From Pollenia angustigena (lineage: Eukaryota > Arthropoda > Insecta > Diptera > Polleniidae): a DNA stretch of 64,000 nt. The notes beneath the pieces were generated by a model that ran no database searches, had not been told where the DNA came from, and saw nothing but the letters and a program-made list of their open reading frames with translations. How positions within the stretch are numbered: the first letter of the stretch is position 1; each line of letters starts with the position of its first letter. A program made the translations under genes and the position numbers. Positions 44,830 through 55,745 of this stretch are shown here, piece after piece. The stretch spans positions 240,187,803 through 240,251,802 of the forward strand of contig OV884059.1 of assembly GCA_930367215.1 (NCBI GenBank). The letters run 5' to 3'.

Positions 44830-46263
44830 TATCAAAAGGGGAAATCAAAAAAAGGGGGGGGGGGGAAACACCATGTTGCTTGTTAATATTTTTAATCTGA
44901 CTAAAGTTCAACGAATCTAACATTCATTTAATTATTTTTATAAAGAAAGGAATTTGACATTTTTTATAATATTTTAAATTTAAAACCATAAGATAAAATA
45001 TATATGTAAAAGTAATGAACATAATTCATAATTTTGCATATTTAATGGGAATTTAATTCATTTTTGAACATAAAAACTTATTTTGATGAATGTAAAGACT
45101 CAGTTCATCCGAATACAGCATTTCCACATGTTGATTCGTTAATCTCATTTTAGTTCACATAATAAATAAAACTGAATGATAATTTCATAAATTAAACATA
45201 AATACCGATAAGTCAACAGGTTTGCACATGCGAATTCATGCTTCGCATGTGCAGCATTAAATTCATGACGATTCCCTAAAGAATTTCACAGCAAATCAAA
45301 TTTGATTTTTTTTTAAAATTAAGTCAACATTAGGGACTAAAAATTAAAATATGCAACAAAATAGAAAATTAAACCTTAAAAAATTACTGTACATGTTATT
45401 TTTAAACAAAAACTTTGTCAATTTTAGTACAATTTACAGCCATAAAATTGCCAGAACAAAATTATTTAAAAAAAAAAAAAAAATAAGAATCATAAAACGT
45501 AATTTATACAAAATATTATCTAGATAGAAACATAAACAATACTTAAGATAAAAAAAATTTGTTGCCCATTTCAAATTCTGTTTAAATATCAATGTTAAAA
45601 ATTCATATTTCATGTCAAATCAAAATAAAATTATATTAAAAACCAATGCAGAATAAGTACAAAGTATTGTCATTAGAAATTTTGTTCTCAACTTTAAAAC
45701 CCCTATAACGCCAAACAAAAGAAAATACCGAAAAAATTTAAACAAGCGTAAAAATTCAAATAATTTTGTTTGACTCTACATGGGTAAATACTTACAACTC
45801 TCCCTAATGCACATACCTGGTACTTATTATGCTATGTGAAAAACTATATTTTAATATGAATTTATGTTTAAATAGAGTTGGTGAAGTATGCCATAAATAA
45901 GAGTTTTACAACAGTTTTTGTATTTATTTTTTGAAACACTTCACTTTTAACAAAAACGTTCATACAACATTTCGAAAACTTTTACAACAAATCAATGAGG
46001 CGTATAAGTAATATTAACAAATATTAAGTACTCGTTCGCAAAGTTACATTTGGAGAATTGATAAAACTGGTAGATGCTGGGGGAAAGAAACCCATTAATC
46101 AAAATTAAAGTTTTAAAACCCTCTATTTCATCAAAAGAGTAAAAGTAAAGCTCTATTCGCAAGTTTTAGATTCTCATTGTAGAAACAACCGTGCAGCGCA
46201 CACTAAGTTAATAAAAAAAACCCCGATTACTTATTTAATATTTTTATTTAGTTCTTATTTATA
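44830..46263. other. No gene; a short hairpin and a G run
   Basis: A run of 12 G near 44854-44865. A hairpin with an 11 bp stem ('gcacatgcgaa' / 'ttcgcatgtgc') at 45224-45252. Otherwise AT-rich without a supportable feature. Confidence 0.45.
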
Positions 46264-46387
46264 GAGTTTGCTAAAAACCGTAAAAATGTGAAACCACGGT
46301 TTCGGTTTTAAAATGATAAAAACCGATCGGTTTCGGTTCGGTTAACGGTTTTTAAAATATCAAAGTTAAACTTCAGACATAAACATA

Positions 46388-46836
46388 CTGTCAAATCCCC
46401 ATAAATCGTAATTCCCGATAATTCGTAATAAACTGTCGGTCCCTTAAAAAAAATCTTGTTAATTCGTAAAATTTCCACACATTTTGGTCCGCTCGCTAAT
46501 TCGAATTTTTTTTTTTAATGAAATCTTCTTTTGCTCTTTTAAATCGTAATTGTTTGCTAACTACCACTTATAATTCGTAATAAAAACAACAGAAACATGG
46601 AAAGAATTATTTTTTGTTTAACGGTATTTTTTTGCGTGGGTTTTTGCTTGTGTGTGTGTATATTTTCTTAAGATCATTTTGTTAAATGAATAATTTTTAT
46701 AAATTATTTTTATATATTTTATTTTTAACAATTATTGAAATGTTTTTTTAAAGTTTTAGTAAATAAATTGAAAAACACCGTTAATTCGTAAGAAATGGCC
46801 GGACCCTTGCGATTGCGAATTATCGGGATTCTACTG
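46388..46836. mobile_element. pogo/Tigger-like MITE, 449 bp
   Basis: The right end, in complement, reads CAGTAGAATCCCGATAATTC, the left CTGTCAAATCCCCATAAATC; TA flanks both sides (46386-46387, 46837-46838). 'taattcgtaa' recurs many times inside (46410, 46425, 46459, 46572, 46781). The 'CAGT--A-TCCC-' terminus with TA resembles pogo/Tigger elements (from memory). Confidence 0.6.
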
Positions 46837-46900
46837 TATATATATGTTTGTATCTTATACAATTTTTTTATTCGTTTCAATACAGGTACTTTTATTAAAC

Positions 46901-48082
46901 CAGTAGTGGAATTCTCTAACTTTTAACAACTAACGTTAACGTTAATTTTACCGGCACAGTTTATTGCTTACGGTAACAATACAGCAATTCAGTAACTCAA
47001 TTTAAACAAAATAGGTAAAAATATCAATCAAGTGGCATCTTTGTTAATTAATTAGTATATTTAACGAACACTGCAAACTACTTCTCGTGTGGAACGACTT
47101 AAAGTACTTTCGAAACTAACAAAACCCCATTTAGGATTTGATAGTCTAGCGAAAATTGCAAAACATCGGAAAATTTGCAAAAATAGCGAATTGATTAAAA
47201 GTCGCTAAAACTATAAGAAACAGCGGTTATTTATTAAAAATCGTTAAAGCTCTAAAGAACCACAGGAAAAAATCGCCTATAACGCGAACATGGATAAAAT
47301 TTGCGAAAAATTGCAAACTTGGAAAAAAAAACCTTAAAATTTATTTGAAATCGCTTAAAAAACAAGTTGTCGGAATATATATAAAATTTTTTTGCAAAAA
47401 TAGCGAAAATTCGCGAAATTTTTTAATATTTCGAACAAACCATAAAATTTATTTAAATTCACTTAAACTATAAGGAATGGAAATTAGGGGAAATTCGCAA
47501 ATATTTGTTAACAGCGAAATGATGGCAAAGTCTACTATTTATTAAAAATCGTTCAAGCTGTAAATAATCAGAAAACTTACAGGAATAAAAAGCTTCTACC
47601 GCGAAAATTTTTAATACTTCAACCAAACCATAAAATTGATTTGAAGTCACTTAAACTATAAGGAATACCAAAAACTCGGTAAAAATTGCTAAATTAGTGG
47701 AAATTTGCAAAAATTAGCTAACATGATTGGAAAGTCTAAAATGTAATATTTTTAATGCTTTTTGGTAAATTCGCAAAAAACCAAATTGTTTAATATTATT
47801 TTTGCAAAATTTATGTAAATAACGTGAATTTTAAAAATGTTAATGAGGCTTTTATTCGCAAAATTTTTTGTTTGTTTGTTTTTTTTAATAACTACGAATT
47901 TAAAAATAAACAATGAAAAATATTTTGCCGTTAAGATAACTTAAATACCTAACGTTAAGATAGAACTTAGCAGTAAACGTTATTGTTAAAAAAGTTACTG
48001 AATAAAATTTACGTTAACCTTGCTGTTAAATATTTTTAACAATTTAAATTATGTTAAAATTGAATAGAGAATCGCACTACTG
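46901..48082. mobile_element. hAT-like element with CAGTAGTG ends
   Basis: CAGTAGTGGAATTCTCTA at the left and, in complement, CAGTAGTGCGATTCTCTA at the right agree at 16 of 18 bases. Both subterminal parts contain 'aacgttaa', 'gttaacgtt' and 'taacgttaaga' words. The 8 bp flanks (tattaaac, aagtgtat) do not match, so the duplication has decayed or the ends recombined. The middle is the degenerate tandem array described separately. Confidence 0.55.
47140..47765. repeat. Degenerate satellite-like array
   Basis: 'accataaaatttatttaaat' + 'cacttaaactataaggaat' at 47441 recurs at 47627 (186 bp apart), with a weaker form at 47331. 'ttattaaaaatcgtt' recurs at 47230 and 47539. 'gcgaaaatttg', 'attgcaaa' and 'tagcgaaa' recur throughout. 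A diverged tandem repeat of about 110-190 bp units in the interior of the CAGTAGTG element. Confidence 0.5.
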
Positions 48083-48091
48083 AAGTGTATA

Positions 48092-49437
48092 CCTGGGCCT
48101 GGCCAGGCGTTTTTTGTCTTTTTTCCAGTTGTTTATATAATTAACTAGCTTAAGCCGGTGCACTTCGTTACACTGCTTTAACCACTTCTTCAGTTGAGAG
48201 ATATTTAATATATGCATCCTATGGGACGTATGTACCCCCTGCGCCTACCCGCTTTATTTTTTTTTTTTTTAAAGTGTAGTATACCATGAGAGTGACTTCT
48301 ACAAAGTTTGAACATTCTTACTATAACAGTTCTTAAGATATGCGATATTAAACATTGGCGTCCTATGGGGTCAACATTTCCCCCCACTGCTATTATATTT
48401 AAATTTTGGGGCTCAGAAGATCCTAATACCAAAAGTTCAACAAAATGCGTGCAGCGGCTCTTATTAATATTTCTATCTATGAGGGTTACTGCTCCTCCTC
48501 TGTCTACCCCGTCCATTTTTAATTTAAATTTAAGGTATGCAATAATGGTAGCTCTAACCACGTTTGAAGACTCTCCCTTTAATAGTCCTTAATTTGAGCT
48601 ATATTGAAGATATGCATCCTATGGGAGGTATTTACCCCCTGTGGCCTACCCGCTTTATTTTTATTTTCAATAGTGTAGTATACCATAAGAGTAACTTCTT
48701 CAAAGTTTAAACATTCTCACTGTAACAGTTCTTAAGATATACGATATTAATCATTGGCGTCCAGTGGTGGGTACCACTTCCCCCGCTGCTATTTTATTTC
48801 AATTTTGGGGCTCAGAAGATCCTACTACCAAAAGTTCAACAAAATGCGTGAAGCGGCTCTTAAGATATGCGATATTAATATTGGCATCCAATGGGGGTAC
48901 CAATGCCCCAGCCCCTATCGAAAAAATAGGTAGCCTATTTTATTTTTAGGGCTCACGTGATGGTAGTGTAAAAATTTGAGAAAAATCGGTTCGGTAGTTA
49001 AGGAGTCTAAAAGCCAACAACCAAACATTTTTCATTTTTATATATATAGATAAGTGTATTTCTCAATCAAAGTGTTTTTTTTTGCAAGAAAACGGGGAAA
49101 GAGTGTAAACACCGTGGGCGTTGCAATTGGCCAAATTAAAATTTTGTGCACATTGTATCCACCTGGGCCAGGCCAGGCCCTGCCATATTATATATGTACC
49201 GTGGTAAATAAAATCAAAATAAAACGTATCAAAAAGCATACGCAACACATAAGAATTCTTTCTTTACTGTTTTTTCGAAGAATTATTCTATTTCCCGACA
49301 AAATGTTCCGGCTATAGCCATAAAACTACATAAATATAAAAGTCGTCCTAGCCTTGCTCAGGCGTTCGGTAGTGTGAGTTTTTTCTTTAGCCACAAAAAC
49401 TCCTTACAATATGCTAGGGATCCCAGCCAGGCCCAGG
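48092..49437. repeat. Inverted CCTGGGCCTGG pair around a Helitron
   Basis: CCTGGGCCTGG at 48092 and its complement ending at 49437 are the most GC-rich bases nearby. A third, related run ('cacctgggccaggccaggcc') lies at 49160. They might be the ends of an older element that received the Helitron, but no duplication is seen. Confidence 0.35.
48145..49050 (-). mobile_element. Second Helitron-like element, minus strand, 906 bp
   Basis: On the minus strand it starts TCTATATATATAAAAATG at 49050 and ends GGCTTAAGCTAG at 48145; the base before is A and the base after is T, as Helitrons require. Two ~404 bp tandem units fill it (near 48205 and 48609) with 'gatatgcatcctatggga', 'gtagtataccat', 'aaattttggggctcagaaga' and 'aaaagttcaacaaaatgcgt'. 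Frames of 94-118 codons on both strands (48205-48592) are products of these repeats. No Rep/helicase. Confidence 0.6.
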
Positions 49438-50119
49438 TGGAAGTTTGTGCCCCACAAATTAGGTTTTAACTTAAGAGTTAAAAAGGTAACTTTAGTTCTT
49501 CATAAGCAGAAATATATTGTTAAAGTAAAAACCTCGGTTTTAGGTTTTTAGGTATTAAGGTTTTTAGGTATTTAAAACCGTGGTTTCGATTTCGATTAAA
49601 ACGTGCAACAGTTCAGCCCCACCAGGTCATGTGATGCATGCAGCGTAACCCTGGCATGACCGTAGTTCCGCGTAGACTGAACAAACAACAAACAAAAATC
49701 AATCAAAAACTTCATTAGATAATTTTTTTTTATTGTACTAATGCTCTCGTATAAAAGCAGAAGTTTGTTTTTTTTTTTTTTTTGTTAAATAACATTTTTG
49801 TCATTTACAACCTCGTTGCTTTGCTACAAATGTTGTTTCTGTGCAGATTTAGCAGCATTGTTTGTATCTGTTTTTTCCTCTACAGTTTTTTAAGCAACAA
49901 ATCTTAAAGTATTTAAAAATTTTTTTTATAAAAATTTACATTGTTTTTTTTTGGTACAAAGTTACATTTGTAATTTAATAATCGCTTCGCTTGAAAAAAA
50001 ACTACAGATTTGTTTTTATAAACTAAGAATGTAAGTTTTATTATAAAAATCTTTTCAAATATAATAAACCTTTACTTCTTAAAACATCCTAGCAATTTTC
50101 CCCATGAAGTGTTCAATTA
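49438..50119. other. No recognised feature
   Basis: AT-rich. 49525-49613 is listed under the degraded element above; the rest has T-runs but no frame or repeat I can support. Confidence 0.45.
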
Positions 50120-51841
50120 ATTCCTTTAAATTGATTTCCTATTAAAGTACTGCTGCATCTGTGTTGTACCATAAATGGGATTAGATTTCAAAACATTCTC
50201 ATAAGCTGCAAACAAATGTAAGCATCTTAAGCTCTAGAGCATTTAAGTAAAAATATGAAACAACTTAACTTCCAATAAAGAATTTGCAAGAAATAATAAC
50301 AAGAAAAGTTTGAAATTTTTAATTTACTGAACTTAAAGTAAAATCCGAAACTTATATAAAAAGTTTACTACTATTTTGAAGGGCTTATTGTAATAACATC
50401 ATAAGCCACCGGATTTTTGTTTTAAAGCCATGTTCCAATCATTATTGTAATTGATTTTAATTATACATAAACAAAAAGGTTTTTCTAAGGAACCGCAGTT
50501 TCTTCATACACAATATAATTTCAAATAACATCTGCACGTTTTGTTTTTTGTTTTTATTAAAAAAAAAATTGTATTTTAATTTTCATGCCGAAGAAGACTC
50601 CCTCAATACTTAAGAATTAATAGATAAAGGGGGAAAACATTTCCAAATACGCAAAAACGGCATCTGTTGTTAAAAGCACGTAGGGAAAAAGTTTAGATGT
50701 TATCATTTAATATAATTTACCGCCATCTTTAATATTGTTTGTCTATGTCTGCCGTCTATTTTTATCAATGTCACTGCCTCCTTAAAAGTCTGCAAAATTG
50801 TTTTGACTCTTAATTTAGTGTAACACTTGTTTAGATTATTTAAATGGGTTAATTTAAAATTGTTTCGGGAAATTTAAAAAAAGGTTTATGAAAGATTCTT
50901 ATATGAAAAAGTGATAATTTAAGATTTTAAATATACATTTTATGATTTAGAATTTTTGAAGAATTACAAATGAAGGGCTTATTGTAATCACATCATTTGC
51001 CACAAAATAATTATTTTGAGATAATCGGCTTTAAAGTTAACCTTCATAAGGTCTTCAAATTTACTGACGTTAACGGTCTTCGGGTCAAATTTGACCCAAA
51101 TAGAAAATTTTATATAAAAACTCACTTTTTTTAATTAAGTATGTTTTTTAAAGTTGATTTTTTATTTCTGGATTTGTCCACAATATGGAAGCTGTATTTA
51201 TTGTTAACATTTATTGCGAATACAAAAGTATATTAAACATAAAGTTGTTGTATCTGTTTTGTGACATTATTAGCAACGACTTGTTTTCGACTTATTTTTG
51301 ACTGGTAAACATATTTTTTTTTTAGGTTTTGGTTGAATATGACGAGTCCTGCTCCTGCTCAGTTACTACATTAAATTTTAAGCAATTTTTAGTGAAAATT
51401 AGTCTTTGGGTAATGTATTTGGCTGCATGATATAGGGCGTGGAAAGTTGAAAACCTAAATTTTCTAAGAAATTTAGACGTTTGGCAAAACAGTTTTCATT
51501 ATAGCCATGTTAAGCTGATGTTCATAATAGCTTTTTGAATCTGTTCAACGGCATGATTTCGGTAAAAAGAGGTTTTCCTTCTACAACATCCCACGAACTG
51601 TCTGTACTTTCATTATTTGATCTATACAATTCAGCTAACTAGAAAAATAGGGATGCCAAACGGGAAATACCGAATCCCGAAATCCCGGGATTTTTCATAT
51701 ATCAACTTTTGTGTACAAAAATGTTTGTTTTTATTGAATTTTTATCCTCTATACAAAAGAAAATTATTAAAAATTATATTTCAGTTGTATTTTCTATTTT
51801 TTTAATTCTTATTTTTCTTTTTTAAAAATATATGTTATAAA

Positions 51842-53025
51842 TAGGGATGCGATTTCCATGCAAATGCATGTTAGTCTAAGAACGATGTCGACCAATTATT
51901 TTTCCGATTCATTAAATTTGCGAAAAAATGGCATCGATTTGTTTTTGCATATTGTTGCATATTTTTCTGAAAATGCATATTTTTGCATATTTAGATTTTA
52001 AATGCATATTTTTGCATATTTTGAAATTTTTAAGGGCTTTTTAATTTTCATATAATAAAAAGTTCTTAAAAAAATTTTAAATACACAAAAAAAGCTTCCA
52101 AAAAAATTTTTAAATAATAAATAAATTCTTTTGGAGCTTTGCTTGAAATACAAGATTTCGACAAAAGATGCTTATATTTTAAACCGATGCAGCTCCTTAC
52201 ATAGTTTAGGCTTTCAATGGGTCTAAAAATTTTTATCCAAAACAGTTACAAGCTACTTGCTTGGAACATGGGTTATACCGCGTTGCAGATAATTTAGAAG
52301 CCAATTCGATAACATTGCAATTTTTAATGAAATGCAAACTGCCACCGCAGCCAATAGAAGCAAAATGGAGGCCTGGCTAGATGCTTCAAGAATCTATTCG
52401 AAAAACTACGAGTAATTTAAGAATGTTAGGAGAGCTTGTTTATTTAATTTAAAAAACATCAGAAGTCAATTAGCATTTGTATTTTCCAATTACGGATATA
52501 TTGGTGAAAAATAACTAATTAGGAGGGATTTAAAGCACTAAATACGCAATTCGAATTAATTGATATTGCGAAAAGTAAAATTAAAAATGTAGAAGGAAGA
52601 ATAGCCCGACAACTTAAAAAAAATCCAACACGTTTTGCAAAAAAAATTTAAGGATTTCAAAAAACAAATAATTCAAATATTTTTGATCTGATCTGGAGTC
52701 AAAGTGGGATCTGAAAATACATTTTTTCAAAATGCATTGGCATTCTTCTAGTACAAGACATTTTTACTTTTAATTAAACAGTTCTTATTTATTTTAACAA
52801 ACAAAAATGTAAATTAGTTATATAAGTTTTTAAAGATATTTTAATAACAATATACTGAATTTTGTATATTTTTTTCTTTTTAGTAAAATTTAAAAACAAT
52901 TTTTTATGGAAAATTTTCAAGTTTCTAGTGCATATTTTTTATTTTTTAATGCATATTTTGGATGTTTTAGTGCATATTTTATGCGCATATTTTCGATTTT
53001 TTAGTGCATGAAAATCTCATCCCTA
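51842..53025 (+). mobile_element. Innermost hAT-like element, exact 8 bp duplication
   Basis: Ends TAGGGATGCGATTTCCATGC and the complement TAGGGATGAGATTTTCATGC; GTTATAAA exactly on both sides (51834-51841, 53026-53033). Subterminal arrays of 'atgcatatttttgcatattt' (51950-52020) and 'agtgcatatttt' (52930-53010) are likely transposase-binding repeats. It encloses a decayed transposase. Confidence 0.8.
52246..52650 (+). pseudogene. Decayed hAT-like transposase (central/C-terminal part)
   Basis: The frame begins LQATCLEHGLYRVADNLEAN and continues to MKCKLPPQPIEAKW; a frameshift at about 52375 gives WLDASRIYSKNYE and a stop. Further on come LAFVFSNYGYIGEK, a stop, and (in another frame) IAKSKIKNVEGRIARQLKKN. 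The order 'CL-H-L-RVA', 'LPP-PI--(R/K)W--WL-A--(Y)', then 'I--NVEG-IA--L-KN' matches my memory of DUF659-type hAT transposases of insects and other animals. At least two stops and two frameshifts make it dead. It lies within the 51842-53025 element, so it is probably that element's own gene; the DNA-binding N-terminus and the dimerisation domain were not found. Confidence 0.6.
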
Positions 53026-54339
53026 GTTATAAATAAATAAAAAAGTGTTGTTTATTTAAAAAAATCCCGGGAACCACAAATCCCAGAATTTCGGGATCGG
53101 GATTTTCTAAAATCAATCCCGACTGGCATCCCTACTAGAAAACCAATAAATGTGAAATTTTGGTTTCGCCAACTTCAGTCCAATCAATACCGAATACACA
53201 TTCATTCATTATTAGTAAACTTAAAAAAAACGCATGTCACAGTAGGTGAAAATATTTTTCCGCCAATACTTTTTTTTTGAAAACCTAACGTAGTTGCTGG
53301 CATTTAAAATTAAATAAAAGTCATAAAATATTAAAAATATAAGTCACTCACTCTTAGAAAAAAACTAAACTTTTATTTCAAAATTGGTCAGATTTGACCC
53401 GAAGACCTTATGAAGGTTAAAAGAAAAACTAATCAAACATTGAAATGTAAAAAGTAAAATTTGGTTTTATTCAGAAACTAATTGTAAAATAGCTTAAAAC
53501 TTTGGAGGGGACTTTGGGATAGTTATAATTAAAGGGAAAAATACATAAACCAAGTTTGTAAATTCAGAGGGCCATTGATGTTATAACAATAAGCCCTTCA
53601 AAGTAGTTGTAAACTTTAAAATTTTCTCAAGCTTTTTACTCAAGTTTCTGATTTAACTTAGTTTAGTAAATCAAAAACTTTGTATTCCCGAAAATAACTT
53701 TGATAATATAATTTCATGTGCCCGTGCATAAAACTGAATTGGCAAATTGGTTTTTGTCGTTGTTTTCTTACGAAGACAATGGAATGAAGCAGTTTGTTTT
53801 TAATTTTGTTCTTTCTTTTAACCCACTTACAACTACAATTCGAGTCGGAAAGAACCCAACCAATTGTAGGGGGATGTAAGAAAAAATAAACTCACTGTTT
53901 ATTGTTGGTGTTTTGTTTAAGCTTTGATAGTGTTACGAGTAAGACTTAGAGTGTTTATAACGCTTATTCGCTTAAGGGTTTTATTTGTTTAATATTTTTG
54001 GCTTTTCTAAACTCTTTGGAAAAGGTTTCCTGATCTTAGCAACCGGCGAAATTCGCATAGAAGCTAGATTTCCCTCAACAATAAATTTCGGTGTATCGGT
54101 TGCTGGAAGTAGATTTAATTATCTTTTAAAGTATATCTTCTAGAACCTTACAAATTCTTTAATTTTTTTTATGTCGTATTTTTGCATTTTATGAGAAAAT
54201 TTTGAAATCTCATTAATTTATAGTGCAACAGATGCAGCAGTAGTTTAGTAGTGAATTAATTTATAGGCATTTAATAAAGACTTAATGGAGAACATTATAA
54301 TGATGTAAAAAGCCGCAAAGGTTTATTAAATTTCTTAAG

Positions 54340-54650
54340 ATATTTTTAATTAGGCTTAAGTTCATTAAATTTAATTTTCATTAAATTATTTTTATGAAGA
54401 AAGGAATTTTACAACATGAAAATCAATTAAAATTTATTGATAATTTTTCATTCTTGACTCAATCTGGGCTCGAACCCAGGTGTTTACGGACAGGTTACCC
54501 TGGCATGTTTTGCAGATTGAGCCCAGATTGAGTCAAGAATGAAAAATTATCAATAAATTTTAATTGATTTTCATGTTGTAAAATTCCTTTCTTCATAAAA
54601 ATAATTTAATGAAAATTAAATTTAATGAACTTAAGCCTAATTAAAAATAT
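54340..54650. repeat. Perfect 132 bp inverted repeat
   Basis: 54340-54471 and 54519-54650 are exact reverse complements over 132 bp by base-by-base reading, with a 47 nt spacer. The right arm and its continuation, 54519-54709, also recur without visible change at 55083-55273. Confidence 0.85.
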
Positions 54651-55082
54651 TAAAAATTTGGATTAAAACCCATAAATAGTTCAATAAAATAACCACAATA
54701 CTAATAATTGTTAAAGCTAAGGCACGAGCTCTATGTTTGCATTTGTCCTTCAAGTTGTGCTGAAAAGGTCAACAAGAATAAGAAAGACAAAAAATGAAAA
54801 AACAAAAAATATGTACTTTGAACTTCAAGAAGAATTCTTGACAAAAGTACGAAAAAACAGAAGTAAAGGAATAACATGTTAAAATAAATTAAAATAGATA
54901 ATCATTCAAAGCAAATTTCGATCTACCAAAGGTTGAATACAATTTGGTTTAAGGATTGATGTTTGACTAATGACGTCAGCAGTCGTCGATGGCTGCGAGT
55001 GTTAAACGGCAAGCCCTCTGAGGAGATTGAGTGGTTGCAATCGAAACATGTCAGGGCAACCTGTCCGTAAACACCTGGGTTC

Positions 55083-55273
55083 GAGCCCAGATTGAGTCAA
55101 GAATGAAAAATTATCAATAAATTTTAATTGATTTTCATGTTGTAAAATTCCTTTCTTCATAAAAATAATTTAATGAAAATTAAATTTAATGAACTTAAGC
55201 CTAATTAAAAATATTAAAAATTTGGATTAAAACCCATAAATAGTTCAATAAAATAACCACAATACTAATAATT
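55083..55273 (+). repeat. 191 bp direct copy of 54519-54709
   Basis: Starting with 'gagcccagattgagtcaaga' and ending 'ccacaatactaataatt', this block is identical by eye to 54519-54709, 564 bp upstream. Homology stops sharply on both sides, so it is a recent duplication or gene conversion tract. Confidence 0.8.
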
Positions 55274-55745
55274 TCTTAAGATTTTAATAACAATATACAC
55301 ATTTTGTGATATTTTAATTGGGCTGAAGTTCATCAAATTTAATTTTCATTAAATTATTTTTGTGAAGAAAGGAATTTTATAACATGAAATTATTTAAAAT
55401 TTATTGATAATTTTTCATTCTTGACTGCCGCTGTGCTCGAAACCAGGCTTTTACGGACAGGTACCCCAACATGTTTCAATTGCAACCACTGATATTGTTT
55501 CATTTGCAACCACTTAACCCTTCAGTGGGTTTTGCCGTTTAACACTCACAACCATCGACGACTGCTAGCAGTCAATAGTCAAACATGAATATTTAAACCA
55601 AATTATATTTAACCCTTGGTGGATCGAAATTTGCTTTGAATTATTATAGATTTAATTTATTTACGTACTTTTTGCCAAGAATTCTTCTTGAAGTTCAAAG
55701 TACATTTTTTCTGTTTTTCATTTTATTGTCTTTCCTTTTTTTGTT

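Larger units (their letters stand above)
46264..49613. repeat. Possible degraded element with AAACCACGGTTTCGGTTTT ends
   Basis: 'aaaccacggtttcggtttt' at 46290 and 'aaaaccgtggtttcgatttc' at 49578 (inverted), with more 'aaaaaccg' and 'cggtttta' words close by at both sides, suggest inverted subterminal regions of an old element. No target duplication; younger elements (46388-46836, 46901-48082, 48145-49050) would lie inside. Weakly supported. Confidence 0.3.
51647..53134. mobile_element. hAT-like element nested in the piggyBac-like one
   Basis: Ends TAGGGATGCCAAACGGGA and the complement TAGGGATGCCAGTCGGGA; CTAGAAAA occurs on both sides (51639-51646, 53135-53142) with one extra A at the left junction. 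The subterminal parts are rich in 'cccgggattt' and 'aatcccgaaat' words. Most of its interior is the next hAT element. Confidence 0.75.
51041..53416. mobile_element. piggyBac-like element, 2.38 kb, TTAA flanks
   Basis: Both ends read CCTTCATAAGGTCTTC toward the interior and are flanked by TTAA (51037-51040, 53417-53420). The palindrome GGGTCAAATTTGACCC follows at both ends (as GGGTCAAATCTGACC at the right). The left side has ~25 extra bases and a second 'ggtcttc'. TTAA specificity suggests piggyBac or Kolobok. It has no transposase of its own and contains two nested hAT elements. Confidence 0.75.
50120..54290. mobile_element. Large family A inverted-repeat element
   Basis: The left arm (about 50120-50430) and right arm (about 53560-54290) are inverted: 'tactgctgcatctgt' at 50149 pairs with 'acagatgcagcagta' at 54228, 'gaagggcttattgtaataac' at 50379 with 'gttataacaataagcccttc' at 53580, and 'tttactgaactt' with 'agtttagtaaa'. 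A second 'gaagggcttattgtaatcac' at 50967 is a direct copy. The right arm contains the family A block (53690-54110) known from 8.2-8.9 kb. It carries the triple nest at 51041-53416. Confidence 0.5.
54291..55745. repeat. Family F: duplicated and inverted SINE-like units
   Basis: Units run from 'tgtactttgaacttcaagaa' through 'cgtcgatggctgcgagtgtt', 'tgcaatcgaaacatgtcagg', 'cctgtccgtaaacacctggg' and GGTTCGAGCCC (a B-box-like word) to 'agattgagtcaagaatgaaa' and an AT-rich 3' part. They occur in + orientation at 54519-54709 (3' part only) and 54810-55273, and in - orientation at 54340-54510 and 55315-55715. The B box and the 'cgaaacatgtc' word suggest a SINE or other short retroelement, but the A box is not convincing. 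Confidence 0.5.

Noticed and set aside
44854..44865. Run of 12 G as a regulatory G-quadruplex
   Set aside because: A single homopolymer run, probably replication slippage or sequencing-prone; nothing nearby to regulate.
48205..48592. 118- and 94-codon frames on opposite strands
   Set aside because: Both lie in the ~404 bp tandem unit of the minus-strand Helitron-like element and mirror each other.
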